DNA from: Campylobacteraceae bacterium
GTDB taxonomy: Bacteria; Campylobacterota; Campylobacteria; Campylobacterales; Sulfurospirillaceae
NCBI GenBank assembly: GCA_027011025.1
Contig: JALVAU010000446.1
Span: forward strand, 1 to 5,869
DNA length: 5,869 bases
Reading direction: 5' to 3'
The first letter of the stretch is position 1; each line of letters opens with the position of its first letter. A program made the translations under genes and the position numbers. Below, piece by piece: positions 1-5,869 of this stretch. Below the pieces are notes generated by a model. The model ran no database searches. It had not been told where the DNA came from and was given only the letters and a program-made list of their open reading frames with translations.

Positions 1-681
1 AATATACTAAGATTTGGTCAAATTTCAAGTGATACAAAAGATCTGTTTCTAAAAAATGATAACAATTATGTATATTTTGGGAAGCTAGACCCTATCAAAA
101 AAGAGGCTACGGATATAAAAATATACAATATAAAAAACAATGATCTCAGATATATCATAAATGCAAAAAGAGGGTATTATAACGATAAAAATTGGATTTT
201 GTATGATGTTCAAAAAATAACCAAGCCCAAAGTAACAGTCTTGGGAGACAGAGGGTTAAGAGTTGAAAAATTTTTAAAATTAGATACACTGAAAAACTTT
301 AGACCAAAGATTATAGACAATGTCTATAAAGGAAAATTTAATCTATCTATTTTAGATGCAATGGATGCTTTAGAGTTTTTTAATTCTCAAAATATAGATA
401 CGACTAGGATTAGGTCAATCATATATATTCAGCTATTTTTACCTCTCTTTGCTCCATTTTTGGGCTTGATACTCTTTGTAAATACACCGCTTATTTCTAG
501 GTATAACAGTACGGTGTTTTTATCATTTTCTTTAGCATTTACCTCTGTTTTAGTTTGGGGGTTGCTATTTTTACTCTCAAAGCTTGCACTAAATTCTGTT
601 ATATATCCAGAACTAGCTATTATGTTCCCAATTTTTTTATTGGGTATGCTCTCTTTATATCTACATATTAAACATCATTAA
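1..681 (+). CDS. LptF/LptG-family LPS export permease, C-terminal part (5' end outside window)
   Basis: This is the last 226 codons of a gene that begins before the window; the frame is open from base 1 to the TAA at 679-681. The visible protein starts with about 105 hydrophilic, beta-rich residues, as expected for the periplasmic jelly-roll domain of LptF/LptG. A linker follows (including LDAMDALEFFNSQNID), and then three hydrophobic segments at about visible residues 140-160, 171-192 and 204-222. The protein ends four to five residues after the last one with HIKHH. This half (periplasmic domain, then three helices) fits the YjgP/YjgQ family, which with LptB forms the inner-membrane ABC transporter that extracts lipopolysaccharide and passes it to LptC. 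The short tail and the last-helix region with YPELAIMFP look more like LptG than LptF, but I cannot separate the two firmly. The family call rests on topology, faint motif similarity and its position before lysA, as I recall from Campylobacter. A TTG at 199 is internal, not the start. Confidence 0.8.
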   Translation, partial: NILRFGQISSDTKDLFLKNDNNYVYFGKLDPIKKEATDIKIYNIKNNDLRYIINAKRGYYNDKNWILYDVQKITKPKVTVLGDRGLRVEKFLKLDTLKNFRPKIIDNVYKGKFNLSILDAMDALEFFNSQNIDTTRIRSIIYIQLFLPLFAPFLGLILFVNTPLISRYNSTVFLSFSLAFTSVLVWGLLFLLSKLALNSVIYPELAIMFPIFLLGMLSLYLHIKHH

Positions 682-683
682 TT

Positions 684-710
684 TTCTTTTTCTATTTTTT
701 TAGATAAAAT
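684..710 (+). promoter_or_regulatory. Candidate sigma70-type promoter for the lysA operon
   Basis: The spacer between the permease gene and lysA has a T-rich run (684-701) followed by AGATAAAAT (702-710). The hexamer TAAAAT at 705-710, with a G two bases upstream, fits the extended -10 pattern gnTAnaAT described for Campylobacter and Helicobacter vegetative promoters, which usually have T-rich upstream DNA instead of a conserved -35 box. Transcription would start near 716-718, giving a leader of about 33 nt, too short for a lysine riboswitch. A second, weaker possibility is TATATT at 721-726 preceded by TG. In DNA this AT-rich such matches also arise by chance, so this is an inference from position and motif. 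Confidence 0.45.
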
Positions 711-740
711 AGATTTTCTGTATATTTAATAGACTTAAAA

Positions 741-744
741 AAGG
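741..744 (+). promoter_or_regulatory. Ribosome binding site of lysA
   Basis: AAGG at 741-744, within an A-rich stretch, lies six bases before the ATG at 751. It supports that ATG as the start of lysA. Confidence 0.6.
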
Positions 745-750
745 TTTTAC

Positions 751-1959
751 ATGATAGATTTCCAGCAGTTATCCAATAAGTACGATACTCCTTTGTATGT
801 ATATGATTTTAATGAAATTTCTAAAAATTATTATGAATTAAAAGAGGCTTTTAAAGCAAGAAAATCGATGCTTTGCTATGCTGTAAAAGCAAATTCAAAT
901 CTATCTCTACTTAAACATTTGGCAACTTTAGGTAGTGGCTGTGATTGCGTCTCTATAGGAGAAGTTAAAAGAGCATTGGTAGCCGGAGTACAAAAATATA
1001 AGATAATCTTTAGTGGAGTCGGCAAGAGAGATATTGAGATAAAAGAGGCTTTGCAAAAAGATATTTTAATGCTAAACCTTGAGAGTGAAGAGGAGATGTA
1101 TAGAGTCGAGAAGATTGCGCAAGAGTTAAAAATTGAAGCGAGGATCAGCATAAGAGTAAATCCAAATATTGATCCAAAAACACATCCATATATCTCAACA
1201 GGTCTGCACGAAAATAAGTTTGGTGTAGATATACAGAGTGCAAAAAAGATGTATCTATATGCAAACAAATCAAACTTTCTAAATCCTATAGGCGTACATT
1301 TTCACATAGGTAGTCAAATAACCCAGACTACCCCCTTTAAAGATGCCGCGATAGTTATAGCCAATCTTCTAAAAAGTTTAAAAGCCGCAAATATTGATAT
1401 CAAATTTTTTGATGTTGGTGGTGGTGTAGGCATTAAATACAGAGATGAAGAGACAATATCACTATACGAATATGCGCAAAATATTTTTGAATCTCTTGGA
1501 AATCAAGATGTTACCATAGTATGTGAGCCCGGACGCTATTTGGTTGGCAACAGTGGTTATCTAGTCACTAAGGTTTTATATGAGAAAAGAAATGACAAAA
1601 AAAGATTTGTAATAGTTGATGCTGCTATGAATGATCTTCTAAGACCAAGCCTATATAGAGCATACCATGATTTTGAACTGATAAATGCTAAGGATGACGA
1701 AGAGAAGTCTTTGGCAGATATTGTAGGACCTATCTGCGAAAGTGGTGATTTTTTGGCAAAAGATATCTATATGCAAGAGACACAACATGATGATATTATA
1801 GTATTAAAAAGTGCAGGAGCTTATGGTTTTAGTATGAGCAGTAATTATAATAGCAGACCAAGGGCGGCAGAGGTAGCTTTGATTGATGGCAAAGATAGGC
1901 TGATCAGACAAAGAGAGACTATTGAAGATCTGCTTAGGTTGGAGATAGATTTTATATGA
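751..1959 (+). CDS. lysA: Diaminopimelate decarboxylase
   Basis: This PLP enzyme removes CO2 from meso-diaminopimelate to give L-lysine, the last step of the lysine pathway, in the cytoplasm. The 402-residue length is normal for the family. The protein has the fold-III alanine-racemase-like barrel followed by a beta domain. Family motifs are all visible: YAVKANSN with the PLP-binding Lys46; HIGSQ at 185-189; the phosphate-binding glycines GGGVG at 223-227; EPGRYLV at 259-265; MNDLLRP at 293-299; GPICESGD at 326-333 with the active-site Cys329 and Glu330; and AGAYGFSMSSNYNSRPR from 355, whose Tyr358 should contact PLP. The CESGD and MNDLLRP signatures favour LysA over related ornithine, arginine or carboxynorspermidine decarboxylases. 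The ATG has an AAGG Shine-Dalgarno six bases upstream. It appears to be the first gene of the operon and shares four bases (ATGA) with the following HAD gene. Confidence 0.96.
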   Translation: MIDFQQLSNKYDTPLYVYDFNEISKNYYELKEAFKARKSMLCYAVKANSNLSLLKHLATLGSGCDCVSIGEVKRALVAGVQKYKIIFSGVGKRDIEIKEALQKDILMLNLESEEEMYRVEKIAQELKIEARISIRVNPNIDPKTHPYISTGLHENKFGVDIQSAKKMYLYANKSNFLNPIGVHFHIGSQITQTTPFKDAAIVIANLLKSLKAANIDIKFFDVGGGVGIKYRDEETISLYEYAQNIFESLGNQDVTIVCEPGRYLVGNSGYLVTKVLYEKRNDKKRFVIVDAAMNDLLRPSLYRAYHDFELINAKDDEEKSLADIVGPICESGDFLAKDIYMQETQHDDIIVLKSAGAYGFSMSSNYNSRPRAAEVALIDGKDRLIRQRETIEDLLRLEIDFI

Positions 1960-2786
1960 GTTATTTTATAGATGTGCAAGGTACGCTAATAAGTGACAAA
2001 GATAAGAAGCCGATAGAGGGTTCTGTGAAGATTATAGATAGTTTAAATAGCTTACATATTCCCTATATGGTTATTACAAACAATACCAAAGAGTTGAGTG
2101 AAGATTTTCATAATTTTTTGCTTGGTTTAGGTTTTGATATACCATTTGAAAATTATCTTGATCCGTTTATGGTTTTGGATAAAATTGTAAATACAAAGGA
2201 AGTCAGGGCATTTGGAGCAGATGAATTTGTCAGAAGCCTTAGAAAAATGGGTTTTGATACCAACTCAAAAAATCCAAAAGCTATGCTAATAGCAAGTAAA
2301 AAAGATTTTAATTCAGATGACTATGCCTCCATGATAGAGACTGCATTGGGAGATGTTGAAGTTATCGGAATGCACGCAACAAGTATATATGCAAAAGATG
2401 GCAGAAGATATCCGGGAGTTGGAGCAATTTTGGAGATGATAAAGTATGCTACATGTAAAGACTATAAGATAATTGGAAAACCAAGTGGCGCTTTTTACGA
2501 AGAGGCAAAAAGATTGCTAAATCTTCAGCAAAATAGCAATATTGACTTTGGAGATATAACCATGATAAGTGATGATGCTATAGGTGATTTATGTGGCATC
2601 AAAGAGCTTGGAAGCAAAACAGTCTTAGTATTAAGTGGTAAATGCAAAAGTACAGATGAAATAAAACCAGTCAAAACCCAAATAGACAAAATTATTCCAG
2701 ATATCTCAGGAGTGGAAATAAAAAGTGAGAAATCTAAAGAGACACAAGATATTAAAATGTCATCTATGGACAGAGGGGATAAGTGA
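1956..2786 (+). CDS. HAD-superfamily (subfamily IIA, NagD-like) protein with a modified motif I
   Basis: The 276-residue protein resembles NagD-type HAD phosphatases. Motif I is FIDVQGTLIS at 4-13, with the nucleophile Asp6; motif II is TNN at 41-43; motif III is GKPS at 174-177 with Lys175; motif IV is SDDAIGD at 205-211, giving the Mg2+-binding aspartates. Residues of about 60-165 between motifs II and III form the C2-type cap. Oddly, the second Asp of DxDGT, normally the general acid/base, is Gln8, so ordinary phosphatase turnover is doubtful although the nucleophile and metal ligands remain. After the core ends near residue 255, a charged Lys/Glu/Ser-rich tail of about 20 residues follows and is probably disordered. 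The ATG overlaps the lysA stop by four bases, and GGAGA at 1941-1945 can serve as ribosome binding site. A homologue sits at the same place in Campylobacter, from memory, but its substrate is not known to me. The fold is sure; the function is not. Confidence 0.85.
   Translation: MSYFIDVQGTLISDKDKKPIEGSVKIIDSLNSLHIPYMVITNNTKELSEDFHNFLLGLGFDIPFENYLDPFMVLDKIVNTKEVRAFGADEFVRSLRKMGFDTNSKNPKAMLIASKKDFNSDDYASMIETALGDVEVIGMHATSIYAKDGRRYPGVGAILEMIKYATCKDYKIIGKPSGAFYEEAKRLLNLQQNSNIDFGDITMISDDAIGDLCGIKELGSKTVLVLSGKCKSTDEIKPVKTQIDKIIPDISGVEIKSEKSKETQDIKMSSMDRGDK
2772..2777 (+). promoter_or_regulatory. Ribosome binding site of pheA
   Basis: AGAGGG at 2772-2777, inside the last codons of the HAD gene, lies eight bases before the ATG at 2786 and five before the GTG at 2783. 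Either start is possible; ATG is preferred as the commoner codon, giving a TGATG stop-start junction. Confidence 0.5.
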
Positions 2787-3850
2787 TGGATTTGGATAAG
2801 TATAGAAAAGAGATAGATGAAATAGATAATGAGATTTTAAAATTACTGAACAGACGGATGATAGCAGTTAAAACTATTGGGGATTTAAAAAATACAACAG
2901 GAACTGCCATATACAGACCAGAGAGAGAAAGAGAGATACTAGATAGATTAAAATCATTAAATGATGGTTATCTAAATAATGATGCCATAGATGCGATATT
3001 TCAAGAGGTTTTTGCAGTCAGTAGAAACATAGAGTTACCTGAAAATATAGCATATCTTGGACCAGAGGGAAGCTTCACCCACCAAGTTGCACAGAGTAGA
3101 TTCGGTGCTATGGGTAGGTATATAGGTCTAAACTCCATAGAAGCTGTTTTTACAGTTTTGGAAAACAAAGAGGCAAAGTATGGAGTTGTTCCGATAGAGA
3201 ATAACACGGAAGGTGCTGTAGGTATAACTCTTGATTGTTTGGGAAAGTATGATGCAAAAATAGTAGCAGAGATTTACATGGATATTCATCACTCTTTTGC
3301 CTCCTTGTGTGAAAACCTTGAAGATATCAAAAAAATCTATTCTCATCCTCAGGGTTATAATCAATGTAGAAAGTTTTTAGATGAGCATTTTTTAGATAAC
3401 ATAGAGTTTGTAGCAACCAAATCAACAGCAGAGGCTGCCAAGTTAGCTAGTGGAGATAAGAGCGGTGCAGCTATCTGTTCTCACATCGCAGCTAAACTAT
3501 ATAAAGTTCCAATTCTATTCTCTAAAATAGAGGACAATTTGGCAAATAAGACAAGATTTTTAATTTTGAGTGATTTTAAAAATGCCAAGTCAAGTAAAAG
3601 TAAAACCTCTATTTTGGCAAAAACTGCCGATAAGCCAGGCAGTTTGGTGGAATTTTTGCAAACATTTCAAAAAAATGGGGTAAATTTGACTAAAATAGAG
3701 TCTCGTCCTATAAAAGAGAGAGGGTTTAAGACGGTTTTCTATCTTGATTTTGAGGGTCATATAGACGATAAAAATGTGCAGTCTATCATAGAGGAAAACA
3801 GAGACAGGCACGAAATAATTTGGCTAGGAAGCTATGTAAATGGAGAATAA
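2786..3850 (+). CDS. pheA: Bifunctional chorismate mutase / prephenate dehydratase (P-protein)
   Basis: The enzyme turns chorismate into prephenate and then into phenylpyruvate, the precursor of phenylalanine. The 354 residues fall into three domains. An AroQ chorismate mutase (about 1-83) begins DLDKYRKEIDEIDNEILKLL and carries plausible catalytic residues Arg7, Arg24, Lys35 and the PERERE segment near 45-50. The prephenate dehydratase domain (about 87-262) starts with YLGPEGSFTH at 90-99, continues with PIENNTEG at 136-143, SHPQ at 186-189 and STAEAA at 213-218, and ends with the TRF motif (256-258) that holds the catalytic threonine. The ACT domain (about 274-354) has GSLV at 285-288 and ESRP at 305-308, which in this family bind phenylalanine for feedback inhibition. 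I therefore expect inhibition by the product. The start is ATG in TGATG with the HAD gene stop; a GTG one codon earlier would add one Met. hisC follows after two bases. Confidence 0.95.
   Translation: MDLDKYRKEIDEIDNEILKLLNRRMIAVKTIGDLKNTTGTAIYRPEREREILDRLKSLNDGYLNNDAIDAIFQEVFAVSRNIELPENIAYLGPEGSFTHQVAQSRFGAMGRYIGLNSIEAVFTVLENKEAKYGVVPIENNTEGAVGITLDCLGKYDAKIVAEIYMDIHHSFASLCENLEDIKKIYSHPQGYNQCRKFLDEHFLDNIEFVATKSTAEAAKLASGDKSGAAICSHIAAKLYKVPILFSKIEDNLANKTRFLILSDFKNAKSSKSKTSILAKTADKPGSLVEFLQTFQKNGVNLTKIESRPIKERGFKTVFYLDFEGHIDDKNVQSIIEENRDRHEIIWLGSYVNGE
3842..3846 (+). promoter_or_regulatory. Ribosome binding site of hisC
   Basis: GGAGA at 3842-3846, inside the final codons of pheA, lies six bases before the ATG at 3853. 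It decides for that ATG over the upstream in-frame TTG at 3820. Confidence 0.65.
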
Positions 3851-3852
3851 GT

Positions 3853-4968
3853 ATGCAGTATAACAGTGTTTTGGACAATCTAAAGATATATGAAGCAGGA
3901 AAACCTATAGAGCTGGTTGTTAGAGAGTATGGAGTAGATGAAAATAGTATTATTAAGCTCGCAAGCAATGAAAATCCTAGAGGTTGTAGCCCTATGGTGC
4001 AAAAAGAGGTTTGTAGTGATATCTCCAAGATGAATCTATATCCTGATGATAGTATGTATGAGTTAAAAGAGGGGCTTGCAAAGAGATTTGGTGTTAATAG
4101 TCAAAATATTATAATTGGAGCAGGAAGTGATCAAGTTATATCTTTTGGTGTGCATGCAAAGGCAAATAGAGATAATAAAGTTTTGATGGCAAAAACTACA
4201 TTTGCTATGTATGAAATATATGCTAGACAGACAGGTACAACTATTCTTAAGACACCTTCCCATCAGCATAATTTGCAAGAATTTCTAGAGATATACAAGA
4301 ACAATAAAGATATCTCTATAATATTTTTGTGCTTACCAAACAATCCTTTGGGTGAATGTTTAAGCAGGGATGAAGTCTATAATTTTTTAGACAAGATAGA
4401 TCAAGAGACATTAGTTATAATTGATGGTGCATATCAAGAGTATGCAAAATACAAGGATAAAAAGACAGAAATAGAACCAAATGATTTAATAAAAAGATAT
4501 CCTAATGCTCTTTATCTTGGAACATTTTCAAAAGCCTATGGACTTGGTGGTATGAGGTGTGGCTACGGAATAGCAGATGCAAATATGATAAAAGCACTCT
4601 TGAAATTAAGAGCACCTTTTAATATTACTACACTTTCACTCAAGGCTGCTATTGTGGCACTAGAGGATGAAAAGTTTGTGGAAAATTGTATTAAAGAAAA
4701 TTTTGAGCAGATGAAAATTTATGAAAAGTTTGCAAAAGATTTAGGATTTGAATTCATAGATAGTTATACTAATTTTATAACCTTAGAATTTAAAAATAGT
4801 AAAAATTCTACAGAAATTTCTGAAAAACTCTTGAAAAAAGGTATAATAGTCAGAAATCTTGGAGCTTACGGTATGAATGCAATTCGCGTAACTATAGGTA
4901 CACCTGAGCAAAACAGTAGATTTATGAGAGAGTTTAGGGAAATTTACATAAATGATATGGAAGGTTAG
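3853..4968 (+). CDS. hisC: Histidinol-phosphate aminotransferase, possibly also acting on aromatic keto acids
   Basis: This class I/II (fold-type I) PLP aminotransferase of 371 residues matches HisC, which transfers an amino group from glutamate to imidazole-acetol phosphate in histidine synthesis. Visible motifs are the N-terminal KLASNENP at 35-42; NLYPD at 61-65; the PLP contact GAGSDQ at 89-94; LPNNPLGE at 161-168 with the cofactor-binding Asn; DGAYQEY at 201-207 with Asp201 and Tyr204; FSKAYGLGGMRCGYG from 225 with the Schiff-base Lys227 and Arg235; and RVTIGT at 345-350, whose Arg should bind the substrate carboxylate. PNNPLG has Leu where many HisC proteins have Thr. The start is the ATG behind GGAGA, two bases after pheA; an extended in-frame TTG start at 3820 would overlap pheA by 31 bases and lacks support. 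Position next to pheA suggests it may also make phenylalanine from phenylpyruvate, as some HisC-type enzymes do; this is inferred, not visible. Confidence 0.93.
   Translation: MQYNSVLDNLKIYEAGKPIELVVREYGVDENSIIKLASNENPRGCSPMVQKEVCSDISKMNLYPDDSMYELKEGLAKRFGVNSQNIIIGAGSDQVISFGVHAKANRDNKVLMAKTTFAMYEIYARQTGTTILKTPSHQHNLQEFLEIYKNNKDISIIFLCLPNNPLGECLSRDEVYNFLDKIDQETLVIIDGAYQEYAKYKDKKTEIEPNDLIKRYPNALYLGTFSKAYGLGGMRCGYGIADANMIKALLKLRAPFNITTLSLKAAIVALEDEKFVENCIKENFEQMKIYEKFAKDLGFEFIDSYTNFITLEFKNSKNSTEISEKLLKKGIIVRNLGAYGMNAIRVTIGTPEQNSRFMREFREIYINDMEG
4959..4964 (+). promoter_or_regulatory. Ribosome binding site of fliF, inside the hisC 3' end
   Basis: GGAAGG at 4959-4964 lies four bases before the fliF ATG at 4969, within the last codons of hisC. 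The spacing is short but usable. Because hisC ends at 4968 and fliF begins at 4969, ribosomes finishing hisC could restart directly on fliF. Confidence 0.6.
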
Positions 4969-5869
4969 ATGGGTTTTAAACTGTTTTTAAATCAGATAAC
5001 AACTTTATTGCAAGGACTTTCTAAAAAACAGAGAATTGTCTCTTTTGTATCGATATTTATAGTAATTGCTTTTTTGACATTTTTAGTATTTTTTAAAAGC
5101 ACAAATGAAAATATTCAAAATGGATATAGCATACTTTTTGACAATACTACACCGAGTGATTCAGCTCTAATCATTCAGCAACTAGAAAAAGACGGTATTC
5201 CTTATAAGGTTGTAAATGAGGGAACTATTGCAGTGCCTTCAGAAATTGTATATAAAGAGAGAATTGCTATATCTGCACTTGGTATTCCCAAAAATTCAAA
5301 AGTCGGTTTTGAGATATTTGATAAAGCCCAGTTTGGTTCAACCGACTTTGAACAACAAGTAAAATATCTAAGAGCATTAGAGGGTGAGTTATCTCGAACT
5401 ATCGAGGATTTAAATCCGATTCAGAGTGCTAGTGTCCATATCGCCATTCCAAAAGAGAGTGTCTTTACCTCTACAAAGCAAGATGCAACAGCTTCAATTG
5501 TTGTGGATATCAAAAGTGGGCAAAAATTATCTCACAAGCAAATTGTGGGAATAAAAAATCTTGTCTCATCTTCGGTTGTTAATCTGAAATCTCAAAATGT
5601 AAAATTAGTAGATCAAAATGGAGTTCCGCTTGGGGAAGAGAGTGGAGTTTTTTCATCAGATTTGATAAAAAACCAACTTATGTACAAAAAAGAGTATGAG
5701 TCAAATTTAGAAAAGAAGATTATAAATGTACTCTCCCCTGTAGTTGGTGGAAGTGATAAGGTAGTAGCTAAAGTAACCATAGATTTTGATTTCAAACAAG
5801 AAAATTCAGTTAGTGAAATATATGATCCAAACTCTGTCCCAAGAAGTGAGCAGAGTGTAGAAGAGAAAA
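4969..5869 (+). CDS. fliF: Flagellar basal-body MS-ring protein FliF, N-terminal part (3' end outside window)
   Basis: Three hundred codons are visible and the frame is open to the window edge; the full family length is usually about 550-570 residues, so roughly half is present. FliF forms the MS ring in the inner membrane, the base on which the flagellar rotor and export gate assemble. A short cytoplasmic N-terminus is followed by a transmembrane helix at about 23-42 (rich in Ile, Val, Phe). Next come the YscJ-like ring-building domains: FDNTTPSDSALIIQQLE near 57-73, KDGIPYKV at 74-81, the strongly conserved YLRALEGELSRTI at 133-145, and SASVHIAIPKESVF at 153-166. The MS-ring C-terminal periplasmic domain begins near 220 with LIKNQLMYKKEYESNLEKKI and VVAKVTIDFDF. 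The ATG follows the hisC TAG with no spacer. YscJ/SctJ injectisome proteins are related, but the YLRALEGELSRTI motif with the second domain and the Campylobacter-like context favour FliF. Confidence 0.93.
   Translation, partial: MGFKLFLNQITTLLQGLSKKQRIVSFVSIFIVIAFLTFLVFFKSTNENIQNGYSILFDNTTPSDSALIIQQLEKDGIPYKVVNEGTIAVPSEIVYKERIAISALGIPKNSKVGFEIFDKAQFGSTDFEQQVKYLRALEGELSRTIEDLNPIQSASVHIAIPKESVFTSTKQDATASIVVDIKSGQKLSHKQIVGIKNLVSSSVVNLKSQNVKLVDQNGVPLGEESGVFSSDLIKNQLMYKKEYESNLEKKIINVLSPVVGGSDKVVAKVTIDFDFKQENSVSEIYDPNSVPRSEQSVEEK

Noticed and set aside
199..201. TTG as a start of a separate 160-residue membrane protein
   Set aside because: The same frame is open back to base 1 with periplasmic-domain-like sequence, so this is an internal Leu codon of the truncated permease.
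682..750. Lysine riboswitch or attenuator before lysA
   Set aside because: The whole spacer is 69 bp and the predicted leader about 33 nt, far too short for an L-box, and no leader peptide or paired stems are visible.
876..1268. 130-codon open frame on the minus strand inside lysA
   Set aside because: It is antisense to well-conserved lysA motifs, its translation is low-complexity (Phe, Ile and Ser rich) and resembles no family I know, and lysA accounts fully for the region.
3820..3852. Upstream TTG start that would extend hisC by 11 residues
   Set aside because: It would overlap pheA by 31 bases, and the added residues do not fit a HisC N-terminus, while the ATG at 3853 has a well-placed GGAGA.
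3001..4278. Several minus-strand open frames of 68-80 codons across pheA and hisC
   Set aside because: All lie antisense to confident genes and overlap each other in part; their translations look like reverse-frame shadows in AT-rich coding DNA.
4655..4670. TGGCAC resembling the -24 element of a sigma54 promoter upstream of fliF
   Set aside because: The required -12 TTGC element is absent at the right spacing (the bases there are GATGA), and the stretch encodes ordinary HisC residues.
5613..5795. 60-codon minus-strand open frame inside fliF
   Set aside because: Antisense to a conserved part of fliF, Ser/Thr/Phe rich, with no recognisable domain.
751..5869. Phase-variable homopolymer tracts, as are common in Campylobacter and Helicobacter surface and motility genes
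   Set aside because: The longest G or C run I saw is five (CCCCC near 1331); A and T runs are short and typical of AT-rich coding DNA.

Overview
The window looks like a core chromosomal segment of a low-GC Campylobacterota (epsilonproteobacterium). The evidence is the AT-rich composition, arginine written mostly as AGA, and a gene order that I recall from the Campylobacter jejuni lysA-to-fliF region: LptF/G permease, lysA, HAD-family protein, pheA, hisC, fliF. The genus cannot be resolved from this sequence alone. All genes are on the + strand and coding density is about 99 percent; the only real gap is 69 bp, between the permease and lysA.

Layout: (1) 1-681 is the 3' part of an LptF/LptG-family lipopolysaccharide-transport permease. 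(2) 682-750 is a short T-rich spacer with a plausible sigma70-type promoter (extended -10) and the lysA ribosome binding site. (3) 751-1959 is lysA, diaminopimelate decarboxylase. (4) 1956-2786 is a HAD-superfamily (NagD-like, subfamily IIA) protein whose first motif reads DVQGT instead of DxDGT. (5) 2786-3850 is pheA, the fused chorismate mutase/prephenate dehydratase with a C-terminal ACT domain. (6) 3853-4968 is hisC, a PLP-dependent histidinol-phosphate aminotransferase. (7) 4969 to the window end is the 5' part of fliF, the flagellar MS-ring protein.

From lysA onward each gene overlaps or nearly touches the next (4 bp overlap, 1 or 4 bp overlap, 2 bp gap, 0 bp gap). This suggests one translationally coupled transcript running from lysine, phenylalanine and histidine synthesis into flagellar basal-body assembly. 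PheA produces phenylpyruvate and HisC-type enzymes can often transaminate aromatic keto acids, so the pheA-hisC pair may complete phenylalanine synthesis as well as serve histidine synthesis.

I see no mobile element, CRISPR array, RNA gene, long repeat or phase-variable homopolymer tract, and no sign of a wholly new system. The points most worth a second look are the altered catalytic motif of the HAD protein and the coupling of a flagellar gene to an amino-acid operon.
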